A stretch of DNA of 64,000 nucleotides from Bradyrhizobium sp. CCGUVB4N (GTDB taxonomy: Bacteria > Pseudomonadota > Alphaproteobacteria > Rhizobiales > Xanthobacteraceae), in assembly GCF_024199945.1 (NCBI RefSeq), contig NZ_JANADP010000001.1:8885001-8949000 (forward strand), read 5' to 3'. Below, one piece after another: positions 8,901 to 18,985 of this stretch. How positions within the stretch are numbered: the stretch's first letter is position 1; every line of letters starts with the position of its first letter. The notes below the pieces were generated by a model. It had not been told where the DNA came from, did no database searches, and saw nothing but the letters and a program-made list of their open reading frames with translations. The position numbers and the translations under genes are program-made.

Positions 8901-9030
8901 TGTCGTCCCGGCGAAGGCCGGGACCCATACCGCGTGATCTATCGGATTGCGGGCGCTGCGAGTACCGAACGACTGATCTTCGCCAAACTCCTCCCTGGGG
9001 TTATGGGTCCCGCCCTTCGCCGGGACGACA
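8901..9030. repeat. Family 1 palindromic intergenic repeat, copy B
   Basis: Opens with TGTCGTCCCGGCGAAGGCC and closes with CTTCGCCGGGACGACA. Inside it has ACCCATACCGCGTGATC on the left and GGGGTTATGGGTCCC on the right, the forward orientation shared with copies E, F and G. It lies between the NTF2-like gene and the convergent amidohydrolase gene. Confidence 0.85.
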
Positions 9031-9066
9031 GCTGTGATTAGGCGCGCGTTTGCGCCGATCACATCA

Positions 9067-9909
9067 TCACGCCAGCCGATACGCCCGCTTCGCATTCACC
9101 CCGAACGCCTTCTCCCGCACTTGCGGCCCCAGCTTCGCCAGGCACGCCTCCAGCGCGCCCTTGATCTCGCCGTAGCTGCCCGCGAGCAGGCACACCGGCC
9201 AGTCCGAGCCGAAGATCAGGCGATCCTCGCCAAAGCCGTTCGCGACGTGCTGGACGTACGGAAACAGCCGCTCCGCGTCCCAATCATCCCACTTCGCCTC
9301 CGTCGCGAGACCCGAGACCTTGCACCAGACGTTGTCGCAGGCCGCAAGCGCCGCGATGCGGTCGGACCATTCGGCGCTGCCGCCATCGGCGATCGGCGGT
9401 TTTGCGGCGTGGTCGAGCACGAAGCGGCCCTTCGGAAAGGCTTTTGCAGTCGCGATCGCGGCGGGGAGCTCGCGGGTGCGGACCAGGAGATCGTAAGTGA
9501 GATCGTGGGCGAATACGGCCGCCAGTCCGCGCTGGACATCGGCGCGCAGCAGCCAGTCGGGATCGGCCTCGTCGTGGACCTGGTGGCGGATGCCGACCAG
9601 TTTTGCGCCGCCCGGCAGGCCGCGTAGCCGATCAAGCGTGTCGCCGAGCGCGGCATCGGTCAGATCGGCCCAGCCGACGACACCGATGACGGAGGGCGTC
9701 GCATGTGCGACGGCCAGGAATTCCGCGGTCTCCGCGAGCGACGAGCGGCATTGCACCACGATGCTTGCGTCGATGCCGTTCGCCTTCAGGAGCGGCGCGA
9801 GATCGGCGGGGCCGAAGGCGCGGCGGATCGGCGTGAGCTCTGGCGCCTCCATCCAGGGATAGTCGGCGCGCGCGGGATCCCAGAAATGCTGGTGGGCATC
9901 GATCGCCAT
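9067..9909 (-). CDS. Amidohydrolase, L-fuconolactonase-like (COG3618)
   Basis: A 280-residue TIM-barrel amidohydrolase. The first metal motif is HQHFW (His6, His8), and the late motif DRLIFGSDWPV carries the conserved Asp. This subfamily hydrolyses sugar lactones (fuconolactonase, rhamnonolactonase). It is the last gene of the leftward sugar operon, 3 bp after the aldo/keto reductase. Together these two would oxidise an aldose to its lactone and open the lactone, a route separate from the xylA/xylB isomerase route in the same operon. The substrate sugar is inference. Confidence 0.88.
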   Translation of the reverse strand: MAIDAHQHFWDPARADYPWMEAPELTPIRRAFGPADLAPLLKANGIDASIVVQCRSSLAETAEFLAVAHATPSVIGVVGWADLTDAALGDTLDRLRGLPGGAKLVGIRHQVHDEADPDWLLRADVQRGLAAVFAHDLTYDLLVRTRELPAAIATAKAFPKGRFVLDHAAKPPIADGGSAEWSDRIAALAACDNVWCKVSGLATEAKWDDWDAERLFPYVQHVANGFGEDRLIFGSDWPVCLLAGSYGEIKGALEACLAKLGPQVREKAFGVNAKRAYRLA

Positions 9910-9912
9910 GCC

Positions 9913-10893
9913 TCACGCTCCGCCAGGCAGCGGCGACCGTGCGTCGACGAGGTTTTTCGCGCGCAGCTCCTGCCAGAAGGCTTGCGGCACCGTGCGCTCC
10001 GACATCCCAATGTTGTCGGCGACCTCCGCGGCATTGCGCGCGCCCATCACGGCGACCGTCACGGCCGGATGGGCCATGCAGAACTGGAGCGCGGCGGCCT
10101 TCAGTTCGGTGCCGTGCTTGCGGCAGAGCTGTTCGAGCTCGAGCGCGCGCGCAACGAGCGCCGCATCAGCGTCCTCATAGTTGAACTTCGCGCCCGCATG
10201 CGGATTGGCGAGGATACCGCTGTTGTAGATGCCACCGAGCAGGATGCCGATGTTCTTCGCAACGCAAACCGGAAACAGCGCGTTCAGCGCGCCCTGGTCG
10301 AGCAGCGTATAGCGGCCGGCGAGCAGGAAGCAGTCGACCGGCACGGCTTCGGCGAAACGCGTCAGCATCTCGGACTGGTTCATGCCGGAACCGATCGCCT
10401 TCACGGTGCCATCATCGCGCAGACGCACAAGCGCGCGGAAGGCGCCGCTGACGGCATCGTCATAGTGATCGTCGGGATCATGCACGAGCAGGACGTCGAC
10501 GCGATCGAGCCCGAGCCGGACCAGGCTCTCCTCGACCGAACGCATCACGCCGTCATAGCTGAAATCGAATTGCGGCCGCAGTGCAGGCGCATCCTTGTAG
10601 TGATCGTCCTCGATCGTCGAGCGACCAGGCGGGCGCAGCAGGCGGCCGACCTTGGTCGAGATCGCAAAGGACTCGCGCGGCTGCTGCCGCAGGAAAGCAC
10701 CCAGTCGTTGTTCCGCCAGGCCAAAGCCGTAGAGCGGCGCGGTATCGTAAAAGCGGACGCCGAGCGACCAGGCCTTCGCGACGGTGGCCTCCGCGTCGGC
10801 ATCGCTGACCGCCGAAAACAGGCCGCCGAGCGGCGCCGAGCCGAGACCGATCGAAGTGACATCGAGACCATCAGCAAGCTGGGTACGCTTCAT
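9913..10893 (-). CDS. Aldo/keto reductase, sugar 1-dehydrogenase type
   Basis: A 326-residue AKR-fold oxidoreductase: FYDTAPLYGFG with the conserved Asp and Tyr, then RVDVLLVHDPDDHYD and the NADP-site region near the end. It is closest in pattern to D-threo-aldose (L-fucose) 1-dehydrogenases. The ATG at 10893 follows GGAAGGAAATTGCA, a strong ribosome binding site; the frame is open eight codons further but less well supported. The downstream lactonase-type gene fits a dehydrogenase-lactonase pair. Confidence 0.88.
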   Translation of the reverse strand: MKRTQLADGLDVTSIGLGSAPLGGLFSAVSDADAEATVAKAWSLGVRFYDTAPLYGFGLAEQRLGAFLRQQPRESFAISTKVGRLLRPPGRSTIEDDHYKDAPALRPQFDFSYDGVMRSVEESLVRLGLDRVDVLLVHDPDDHYDDAVSGAFRALVRLRDDGTVKAIGSGMNQSEMLTRFAEAVPVDCFLLAGRYTLLDQGALNALFPVCVAKNIGILLGGIYNSGILANPHAGAKFNYEDADAALVARALELEQLCRKHGTELKAAALQFCMAHPAVTVAVMGARNAAEVADNIGMSERTVPQAFWQELRAKNLVDARSPLPGGA

Positions 10894-10917
10894 TGCAATT
10901 TCCTTCCAAAGCAGCAC

Positions 10918-10980
10918 TCCCTCCCCCGCGGCGGGAGAGGGAGTGTAACGCAGGAACGTCGGGGCTGGGAGACGTTCCTG
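10918..10980 (-). promoter_or_regulatory. Double stem-loop after the sugar-binding protein gene
   Basis: Two hairpins fill the 97-bp gap between the binding protein gene and the aldo/keto reductase: CTCCCTCCCCCGC pairing with GCGGGAGAGGGAG (10918-10943), and a perfect 10-bp stem CAGGAACGTC/GACGTTCCTG at 10951-10980. There is no T run, so they look like mRNA-stabilising or partial termination structures that keep binding protein levels above those of the downstream enzymes (inference). Confidence 0.6.
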
Positions 10981-10990
10981 CTTGACGTCT

Positions 10991-11923
10991 CTACTTCAAG
11001 AGTTGAGCGACGTTATCCTTCGTCACCAGGTCGAGACCGGTGTAGATCGTTTCCGGAACCTTCTGACCCTTCTTGATCGCCAACAGCGTATCCATCGACT
11101 TCTCGCCCATTTCGAACGGACGCTGGCCGGTGAGCGCGTTGGAGTAGCCGTCGCGCAGCAACTCGAGCTGCATCTTCAGCGTATCGGCAACGACGAGCGT
11201 CAGCTTGCCGCTGTCGATGTCCTTCTTGTTCTTGTTGACGAAGGCCTTGAAGCCTTCCGGCGCGAACATCGGCCAGCCGCCAACGGGAACGATCGCGGCG
11301 AGATCCGGCGTCGCGGTGCGCAGGTCGGACATCTGCTGGACCGCGAGCGTGGAATCGTCGTTGCAGAAGGTCGGCGACCCCTGGACCTCGACCCATTTCG
11401 AGCCCTTGAGTGCTTCGCGAACGCCATCGACGCGTTCGGCAAGGTTCTTCGCACCCGGGCCACCGGAGACCATGGCGTACTTGCCGCCCTCGGGCCGGAG
11501 CTGCAGCAATTGCTTGCCGAGCGCGACGCCGAAATCCTTGTTGTTGGTGCCGATATAGGATTGCCGCTTGGAACCCGGCGCGTCCGCGTCAAACGTGATG
11601 ACGGGGATGCCGGCTGCAGCCGCCGCGTCGATCGACTTGGTCATCGCCGCGACGTCGGCAACCGAGATCGCGAGCCCATCCACCTTCTGGGTGATGAAGT
11701 CCTGGATGATCTGCGCCTGCGTCGCCGGCTCGTGCTCGATCGGCCCCTTGTAGATGCACTCGACGTTGCCGAGCTCCTTGGCTCGCTTCATGCAACCGTC
11801 ACGCGCCACGTCGAAGAACGGGTTGTTCATCGCCTTGGGCACGACGGCGAATTTGTAGGTCTGGGCAAATGCCGGTGTCGCCATCATCGCGATGGTCACG
11901 CCGGCCAACAGAAGCTTCTTCAT
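10991..11923 (-). CDS. Periplasmic sugar-binding protein of an ABC importer (ribose/xylose type)
   Basis: A 310-residue periplasmic binding protein type 1 with signal peptide MKKLLLAGVTIAMMATPAFA. The fold is that of RbsB/XylF-like receptors: VVPKAMNNPFFDVARDG, then VDGLAISVADVAAM, then GIPVITFDADAPGS. The ATG at 11923 follows GGAGGGAAGAA; a GTG-like extension to 11938 is less likely. It is encoded after the permease, with a 175-bp gap holding a palindromic repeat, and may therefore be transcribed both with the operon and on its own. Confidence 0.92.
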   Translation of the reverse strand: MKKLLLAGVTIAMMATPAFAQTYKFAVVPKAMNNPFFDVARDGCMKRAKELGNVECIYKGPIEHEPATQAQIIQDFITQKVDGLAISVADVAAMTKSIDAAAAAGIPVITFDADAPGSKRQSYIGTNNKDFGVALGKQLLQLRPEGGKYAMVSGGPGAKNLAERVDGVREALKGSKWVEVQGSPTFCNDDSTLAVQQMSDLRTATPDLAAIVPVGGWPMFAPEGFKAFVNKNKKDIDSGKLTLVVADTLKMQLELLRDGYSNALTGQRPFEMGEKSMDTLLAIKKGQKVPETIYTGLDLVTKDNVAQLLK

Positions 11924-12030
11924 TTCTTCCCTCCACACTTTGTTGCCTATCCATTTGTGATGTGATGCCCCGGCAGGCGGATAGACGATGTTTCGTTGTC
12001 CTTCCGGAGTAACTCTCAGGTCTCTGTTTG

Positions 12031-12098
12031 AGCATGATCTTTTCGGAAAACCGCTTCACACTTTGCGCTAACGCGGCCCTCCGGGTCCGGATCATGCT
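12031..12098. repeat. Family 4 palindromic repeat, copy 1 (AGCATGATC...GGATCATGCT)
   Basis: Ends AGCATGAT and ATCATGCT are perfect inverted repeats, with TTTTCGGAAAACCG inside. Related copies are at 16737-16783 and 27251-27299. This one lies between the permease and the binding protein genes and carries an extra inner GC-rich block (GCGGCCCTCCGGGTCC). Confidence 0.8.
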
Positions 12099-13168
12099 CT
12101 AAGTCATGCGCGAGCGGATGCGGTCGACCAGCACGGCCAGGATGATGATCACGCCGACCAGCGTCTGCTGCCAGTAGGAGTTGACCTGCGCGAGCACGAG
12201 GCCGTTGCGGATCACCTCCAGCAGCACGCAGCCGACGATGGCGCCCAGCGGGCCGCCGAGGCCGCCGGCGAGGTTGGCGCCGCCGATCACCGCGGCGGCA
12301 ATGACGTTGAGCTCGTAGGACGTCGCCATATTCGCGGGCGCGGATCCCAGCCAGCCCGAGATGATGATGCCTTGCAGGCCGGCGGCGAGCGCGCAGATCA
12401 CGTAGACCTCGATCTTCACGCGCACAACCGGGATGCCGGTCAATTCGGCAGCCTTCTCGTTGCCGCCGAGCGCAAAGACGTGGCGGCCGAAGCTGGTGTG
12501 ATGCAGCACGACCGCCATCACAACGGCGAGGATCACCAAATAGATGAAGGGCGCGGGCACACCGAGCACATCACCCGAGGTCAATCCGTAGAACAGGTCG
12601 GCGTCGGGCCCACCCGGAAAGCTGCCACGGCCATTCGAGACGACATAGGCGAGCCCGCGCACGATCGAGAGCATGCCGAGCGTGGTGACGAACGGCGACA
12701 ACCCGAGCACCGCAATGCAGAAGCCGTTGACGATGCCGACGATGAACGCGACGAACAGACCTGCAAGCACCGAGATCAGGAGGATCAAGCCGGGCACATT
12801 GGCGACGACGGTCTTGCCGTCGGCGGCCAGATGGACGAACGCCGATCCCGGCGCCGACAGCTCCACCATGACCATGGAGGTGATCATCGCGGAAAAACAC
12901 ATCATCGAGCCGACGGAGAGATCAATACCGCCGGTGATGATGACGAACGTGATCCCGAGCGTGGCGATGGCGATGAAGGAAAAGTTCTTCGCCACGTTCT
13001 GCATGTTCCCTTCGGTGAAGAAATAGGGACTGGCAAAACGCATTACGATCATCAGCACGATGAGCGCCAGCAGGACGTAACCGGTCTGCGAGGCAAAGAT
13101 GCCGCGGTGCCACCATTTGCTGCGACCGACATTGGTGAAGGAGATCGGGTTTTCCATGGGTACGGACA

Positions 13169-13169
<1 letters not shown>
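12099..13169 (-). CDS. Sugar ABC transporter permease (RbsC/XylH family)
   Basis: A 356-residue inner-membrane permease with eight to ten hydrophobic helices and the family loop GIVNGFCIAVLGLSPFVTTLG and AVVIGGANLAGG. ATG 13167-13169 overlaps the ATPase stop by one base (TGATG) and has AGGAGG seven bases upstream; a GTG one codon earlier is possible. It should form the membrane channel with the ATPase encoded just upstream and take D-xylose or a similar pentose (inference from xylA/xylB). Confidence 0.92.
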
Positions 13170-13927
<758 letters not shown>

Positions 13928-13935
13928 CAGCGACC

Positions 13936-15258
13936 TCAGACGTAGCGGTTAACGAGGGATTCCAGATATTCCTGCCGTCCCGAGCGCGGCTGCGGGTCGA
14001 AGCCCGACCCCAGCGCGCGATCGGCGAGATCGGCAAGCGAGCGCTGGCCGCCGAGAATGGCACGGCCCTCGGCGCCGGCCCATCCATTGTAGCGGTCGGC
14101 GAGCGGCGCCGTGAGGGCGCCGGCATCGAGCATGTCGGCGGCAGCGAGGAACGCGCGCGCGCAGGCATCCATCGAGCCGACATGGGCATGGATGAGATCG
14201 TCGGGATCGATCGACTGGCGGCGGATCTTGGCATCGAAATTGAGCCCGCCCGAGGTGAAGCCGCCGCGGTTCAGGATCTCGTGGAACACCAGCGCCAGCT
14301 CGCCCACATTCATCGCGAACTGGTCGGTGTCCCAGCCGAGCAGATCGTCGCCGCGGTTGATGTCGAGCGAGCCGAACACGCCGAGCGCCTCGGCGAGCGC
14401 GACCTCGTGGTGGAAGGAGTGTCCGGCGAGGATGGCGTGGTTCTGCTCGATGTTGAGCTTGACGTCCTTGAGCAGATCGTAGCGTGCGAGGAAGCCGTAG
14501 CAGGTGGCGACGTCGAAATCATATTGATGCTTGGTCGGCTCCTTCGGCTTCGGCTCGATCAGGATCGGGCCCTTGAAGCCGATCTTGTGCTTGTGCTCGA
14601 CCACGAGCGAGACGAAGCGGCCGAGCTGATCGAGCTCGCGCTTGAGATCGGTGTTGAGCAGCGTCTCGTAGCCCTCGCGGCCGCCCCACAGCACATAGTT
14701 CTGGCCACCGAGCCGGTGCGTCACCTCCAGCGCGGCGCGGACCTGGCCGGCGGCATAGGTGAAGATCTCGGGGTCCGGATTGGTCGCGGCGCCTGCCATG
14801 TAGCGGCGATGCGTGAACAGGTTTGCAGTGCCCCAGAGCAGGCGGACTTTTGCCGTGGCCATCTTCGCTTCGAACAGGTCCGCGATCGCGTTGAGATTGG
14901 CCACGGATTCAGCGAGCGAGGCGCCTTCGGGCGCCGCATCGACGTCGTGGAAGGTGAAGAAGGGCACATCGAGCAGGCGGAACAGTTCGAAGGCGGCATC
15001 GGCCTTGGCGCGCGCCATCGCCATCGGATCGGAGCCGTGGTGCCACGGCCGCAAGAAGGTCTCGCCGCCGAAGGGATCGGCGCCTGGCCAGCAGAACGAA
15101 TGCCAATAGCACACGGCAAAGCGCAGGTGATCCTCCAGCCTGCGGCCATGAACCATGCGATCCTTGTCGTACCAGCGGAAGGCGGGTGCATTTCCCGCAT
15201 CCTTGCCGGCAAAGGCAACGGGTGCGCTGACATCGAAGAATTTGGCTGACGCGTTCAC
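13936..15258 (-). CDS. xylA: Xylose isomerase
   Basis: Interconverts D-xylose and D-xylulose in the cytoplasm. The 440-residue length and the acidic N-terminus match class II xylose isomerases. Metal and substrate residues are visible: WHSF near residue 53, FTFHDVDAAPEG, ILIEPKPKEPTKHQYD and NIEQNHAILAGHSFHHE. Translation starts at GTG (15256-15258), directly after the xylB TAA (TAAGTG), so the two are coupled. Confidence 0.96.
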   Translation of the reverse strand: MNASAKFFDVSAPVAFAGKDAGNAPAFRWYDKDRMVHGRRLEDHLRFAVCYWHSFCWPGADPFGGETFLRPWHHGSDPMAMARAKADAAFELFRLLDVPFFTFHDVDAAPEGASLAESVANLNAIADLFEAKMATAKVRLLWGTANLFTHRRYMAGAATNPDPEIFTYAAGQVRAALEVTHRLGGQNYVLWGGREGYETLLNTDLKRELDQLGRFVSLVVEHKHKIGFKGPILIEPKPKEPTKHQYDFDVATCYGFLARYDLLKDVKLNIEQNHAILAGHSFHHEVALAEALGVFGSLDINRGDDLLGWDTDQFAMNVGELALVFHEILNRGGFTSGGLNFDAKIRRQSIDPDDLIHAHVGSMDACARAFLAAADMLDAGALTAPLADRYNGWAGAEGRAILGGQRSLADLADRALGSGFDPQPRSGRQEYLESLVNRYV

Positions 15259-16713
15259 TTAAAGACTCTCCTTCACGGCAGGATAAAGTGCGCGCCAGCG
15301 GCGATAGGCCTCGTCATAGGCGGACGCTGCGGAGGCGCGGGGCACGAAACTGGCGAGCCGTCGGGGACGGGTGCAGATTTGGGCGGGATCGTCGCCGGTG
15401 GCGGCAAGCCGGCCGAGCCGCGCTGCGCCAAGCGCTGCGCCGACCTCGCCCTCCTCGACGCGGTGCACGGCGATGCCGAGCACGTCGGCGCAAATCTGCG
15501 CCCAGAGCGGCGAGCGCGAGCCGCCGCCGACGAGATCGACGTCCGTGATCGCTCCGCCTGCCGCGCTCAGCGCCGCCAGATTGTCGCGCGCGGCGAAGGC
15601 GACGCCTTCGAGCACGGCTTGGACGATCTGGCTGCGGCCGGTCGCCGCGCGCAGGCCGACGAAGGCGCCGCTCGCCGTGGCATCGTTGTGCGGGGTACGC
15701 TCCCCGTCGAGATAGGGCAGGAATTTGACCGGGCTCGGCCCGTCGACGCGCTCGCCGAGCGGCGCGAGGAGCGCGGCCGCAGGCGTCTCCATCACACCTG
15801 CGAGCCAGGCGAGCGAGGCGGCCGCCGACAGCATCACGCCCATCTGGTGCCAGAGCCCCGGCAGCGCGTGGCAGAACGCATGCACCGCCGCTTCCGGCGC
15901 CGGTGCAAAGCGATCGGTGACACGGAACACGACGCCGGACGTGCCGAGCGACAGGAAGGCATCGCCGGGGGCGATCGCACCGAGCCCGATCGCGCTCGCG
16001 GCATTGTCACCGGCGCCGCCGGCGACGACGACGTCGTTCGCCATGCCCCAGCGTTGCGCGAATTCGCCCGCAAGCACTGCGCTGACCGCGCTGCCCTCGA
16101 CCAGGCGCGGCATGTGTTGCAGGTCGAGCCCGGTGGCATGCAGCAGCTCCGCCGACCAGTCGCGCCGGCCGACGTCGAGCCACAGCGTCCCCGCGGCGTC
16201 CGACATGTCGTCGGCCATCTCGCCGGTGAGGCGATAGCGGACATAGGCTTTCGGCAGCAACACCTTGGCGACGCGTTCGAAAATGTCGGGCTCGTGCCGC
16301 GCCACCCAGAGCAGTTTTGGCGCGGTGAAGCCGGGCATGGCCAGATTGCCGGCGATGGCGTGCAACGAAGGGCAGCGTCGCTCGAGCTCGACGCATTCGG
16401 CATGCGAGCGGCCATCGTTCCAGAGGATCGCGGGCCGCAGCGGGCGTCCGTCCGCGCCGAGCAGCGTCGCGCCATGCATCTGGCCTGACAGCCCGATGCC
16501 GCGCACCTGCGCGACGTCGCGCGGGTGCTGGCGCGCGAGATCATCGACCGCGCCGATCGCCGCATCGACCCAGGAATCGGGATCCTGCTCGGACCACAGC
16601 GGCGCGGGATGCGACAGCGCAAGCTCGCGCGACGCCGCCGCGACGACCGCGCCGGCTTCGTTCACGAGCACCGCCTTCACACCGGACGTGCCGATGTCCA
16701 ATCCGAGATACAA
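15259..16713 (-). CDS. xylB: Xylulokinase
   Basis: Phosphorylates D-xylulose to xylulose 5-phosphate for the pentose phosphate pathway. The 484-residue FGGY-family kinase begins LGLDIGTSGVKAVLV, contains GLSGQMHG (the substrate loop) and the C-terminal ATP site VDLVGGGSRSPLWAQ. The start is a TTG (16711-16713) with GAGGGAGGGACGAG upstream; rare initiation codons here and in xylA may hold enzyme levels down. It is the first enzyme gene of the operon below the LacI regulator. Confidence 0.96.
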   Translation of the reverse strand: MYLGLDIGTSGVKAVLVNEAGAVVAAASRELALSHPAPLWSEQDPDSWVDAAIGAVDDLARQHPRDVAQVRGIGLSGQMHGATLLGADGRPLRPAILWNDGRSHAECVELERRCPSLHAIAGNLAMPGFTAPKLLWVARHEPDIFERVAKVLLPKAYVRYRLTGEMADDMSDAAGTLWLDVGRRDWSAELLHATGLDLQHMPRLVEGSAVSAVLAGEFAQRWGMANDVVVAGGAGDNAASAIGLGAIAPGDAFLSLGTSGVVFRVTDRFAPAPEAAVHAFCHALPGLWHQMGVMLSAAASLAWLAGVMETPAAALLAPLGERVDGPSPVKFLPYLDGERTPHNDATASGAFVGLRAATGRSQIVQAVLEGVAFAARDNLAALSAAGGAITDVDLVGGGSRSPLWAQICADVLGIAVHRVEEGEVGAALGAARLGRLAATGDDPAQICTRPRRLASFVPRASAASAYDEAYRRWRALYPAVKESL

Positions 16714-16736
16714 ACTCGTCCCTCCCTCATCGTTTG

Positions 16737-16783
16737 AGCGTGACCTGGTCGGAAAACCGCTGCCCGCTTTTCCGGATCACGCT
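16737..16783. repeat. Family 4 palindromic repeat, copy 2
   Basis: AGCGTGA...TCACGCT ends with GGTCGGAAAACCG and CTTTTCCGGATC inside. It lies in the 145-bp gap between the LacI-type regulator stop and xylB. Confidence 0.75.
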
Positions 16784-16858
16784 GCCGCGGTGCACGAACT
16801 GACGCCGCGCTTTCCGCAATCACTCACTTCAAAACACAAGGCACCGCTCGCCTTGCGG

Positions 16859-17917
16859 CTACGGCAGATTGTCCCGCATCAGGATGTCGATGCGGATATT
16901 CTCCTGTTCGCTCAAGATCGGCTCGTTACGCGCTAGCGACAGCAGCACGCGCACGGCAGCGCGCGCCTCGTGCCCCGGGTTCTGCGAGATCGCGACATCC
17001 AGCGTGCCCTGCAGCAGCAGCCTTCGCGTCATCGCGGTGAGATCGTGGGCGATGAACATGATCTGCTTCTCGCGGCCGGCCTCGGTCAGCGCCTTGGCCA
17101 CGCCTTGCGTGCCGGCGCCGACATTGTAGAGGCCGATGATGTCGGGATGCTTGCCGAGCAGCCGCGATATCAGCTGCTCGGAGCGGTCGTCATCGTCGCG
17201 CCCCTCGAGCAGGGGCAGGATCTCGAGGTCCGAAAATTCCGACGCCATCACCTGGTTGAAACCAAAAATGCGCTCGGCATGGTCGCGCAGGCCCTGCGAT
17301 CCCGCGATGATGGCGATCTTGCCCGGCTTGTGGCCGACCAGCCGCCCGACCAGGGCGCCGGCGGTGCGGCCGGCGGCGATGTTGTCGATGCCGACATAAT
17401 GGTGGCGGCGCGACGACGGCACGTCAGAAACCAGCGTCACCACCTTGGTGCCGGCATCGACGAGATCGTTGATCGCGGCGCGAACGCCGGGATGATCCAG
17501 CGCGACCACGGCAACGCCGTCGTAATCGCCCGCCAGCGCTTCGAGCGACGTCGCGAGCACGGACGGGTCGAACACATCGGTATTGATCAACTCGACGCTG
17601 AGACGGCGGGCCGAGAGCCAGGCCGACATCTCGCCGAGATAGGCCTCGATCTGCTGCATGAACGGATTCGCCCCCGTCGGCATGACGAAGGCAAACCGGC
17701 GGGCACGGCCGCGGGCGAGCTCGGCGGCCGCCACATGCGGCTGGAAGGCATTTCGCGCGATCGTCTCCTGGACGCGCCGGACCGTGTCCGGCCGCACGCC
17801 GGGGCGGTTATGCAGGACGCGATCGACCGTCGCCAAGCTGACACCGGCCTCGCGGGCGATGTCCTTCAACGTCAGCGCGGCGGAGACGGTCAGACTTTCG
17901 GAAGTCTCTTGGGCCAT
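16859..17917 (-). CDS. LacI-family sugar-responsive repressor
   Basis: A 352-residue regulator: N-terminal HTH (LTLKDIAREAGVSLATVDRVLH, with hinge helix around NAFQPHVAAAELA) followed by a periplasmic-binding-protein-like effector domain (FAFVMPTGANPFMQQIEAYL, HYVGIDNIAAGRTAGALVG). The effector domain resembles the ribose/xylose receptor type. It is transcribed in the same direction as the xyl operon 145 bp downstream and is the obvious controller of it. A TGAGG-rich stretch sits upstream (17940-17985), but I cannot define its operator. Confidence 0.93.
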   Translation of the reverse strand: MAQETSESLTVSAALTLKDIAREAGVSLATVDRVLHNRPGVRPDTVRRVQETIARNAFQPHVAAAELARGRARRFAFVMPTGANPFMQQIEAYLGEMSAWLSARRLSVELINTDVFDPSVLATSLEALAGDYDGVAVVALDHPGVRAAINDLVDAGTKVVTLVSDVPSSRRHHYVGIDNIAAGRTAGALVGRLVGHKPGKIAIIAGSQGLRDHAERIFGFNQVMASEFSDLEILPLLEGRDDDDRSEQLISRLLGKHPDIIGLYNVGAGTQGVAKALTEAGREKQIMFIAHDLTAMTRRLLLQGTLDVAISQNPGHEARAAVRVLLSLARNEPILSEQENIRIDILMRDNLP

Positions 17918-18008
17918 GCCTGAAGGCTAGCAGAGGCGTTTTGAGGTGCGCAACTCATTTTGAGGGACAGGACGATATTTTCGAGTCCCGGTTGCGCCGG
18001 GTTTGGCG

Positions 18009-18476
18009 CTAGGTCCCGAGATCGAGGGTCAGGAAGAGACTGTTGCGGTCCTCGACATAGCCCTCGAACGGGGCGCATGGCACGAAGCCGTGGGCCTGAT
18101 AGAGCGCGTGCGCCGGCTTGAAATAATCCCACGAGCCCGTCTCGAGGCTCAGCCGCCCGATGCCGCGCTGGCGTGCCTCCGCGATGATGTGGCGGAGCAT
18201 CAGGCCACCAAAGCCGCGGCGGCGCGTGGTCTGCAGCGTGTGCATCGACTTCACCTCGCCGTGGTCGGCGGTGAGCGTCTTCAGCGCGCCGGTCGCGACC
18301 AGCGTCTCGTCGTCCCAGCCGGTCCAGAACGCGACGTCATGAGCGCGAAGCCCTGCGAGATCGAGCGCATGCGCGCTGCCCGGCGCGGTCTGCGCCCGCG
18401 CGGCGGTGACGTGATGGTCGAGCAGCGCGACAACGCGCGGATCGAAGGTGTCGCCGGTGCGGATCTGCATGGTCAT
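18009..18476 (-). CDS. GNAT-family N-acetyltransferase
   Basis: A 155-residue GNAT protein with the acetyl-CoA loop RRRGFGGLMLRHIIAEARQRG and the late GSWDYFKPAHALYQAHGF segment. It resembles the PhnO/YjdJ-like group that acts on small amines. ATG (18474-18476) overlaps the TGA of the preceding acetyltransferase gene by four bases, so it is translationally coupled. Substrate unknown. Confidence 0.88.
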   Translation of the reverse strand: MTMQIRTGDTFDPRVVALLDHHVTAARAQTAPGSAHALDLAGLRAHDVAFWTGWDDETLVATGALKTLTADHGEVKSMHTLQTTRRRGFGGLMLRHIIAEARQRGIGRLSLETGSWDYFKPAHALYQAHGFVPCAPFEGYVEDRNSLFLTLDLGT

Positions 18477-18985
18477 GGCCTTACGTCGCTCGCAAGCTGC
18501 TTCTGCATGAAGACGAGATCGAGCCAGCGGCCGAACTTGCAGCCGACCTCCGGCATGCGGGCGACCTCGCTGAAGCCGAGCGAAGCGTGCAGGCCGATCG
18601 AGCCGGCATTGGCAGCGTCGATCCCCGCGATCATGGCATGCTTGTTGAGCGCCGTGGCGCGCTCGATCAACGCGGCGACCAGGCTGCGGCCGATGCCTGC
18701 GCGATGATGCCGCTCGTCGACATAGACCGAATTCTCCACGGTGTGGCGATAGCCCGGAAAGGGACGGAAATCGCCGAACGAGGCGAAGCCGACGACGTCC
18801 CTGCCCTTCATCGCGACCAGCACGGGATAGCCCGCCTGCTGCCGCGCGCGGATCCAGTCGCGCCGCGAGTCCAGATCGGCCGGCCCGTCGGTCCAGACCG
18901 CCGTGGTGTTGATCGCGGCGAAATTGTAGATGGCGAGGATATCCTCGGCATCTTCGAGCGTAGCGTCCCGGACGATCAGCGACAT
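18473..18985 (-). CDS. GNAT acetyltransferase, phosphinothricin/methionine-sulfoximine type
   Basis: A 170-residue GNAT enzyme. The opening IVRDATLEDAEDILAIYNFA and the motif YVDERHHRAGIGRSLVAALIERA are typical of the Pat/MddA (YncA) group, which acetylates phosphinothricin or methionine sulfoximine and sulfone in many soil bacteria. The ATG at 18983-18985 overlaps the stop of the XRE-cupin gene by one base (TGATG). Confidence 0.88.
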   Translation of the reverse strand: MSLIVRDATLEDAEDILAIYNFAAINTTAVWTDGPADLDSRRDWIRARQQAGYPVLVAMKGRDVVGFASFGDFRPFPGYRHTVENSVYVDERHHRAGIGRSLVAALIERATALNKHAMIAGIDAANAGSIGLHASLGFSEVARMPEVGCKFGRWLDLVFMQKQLASDVRP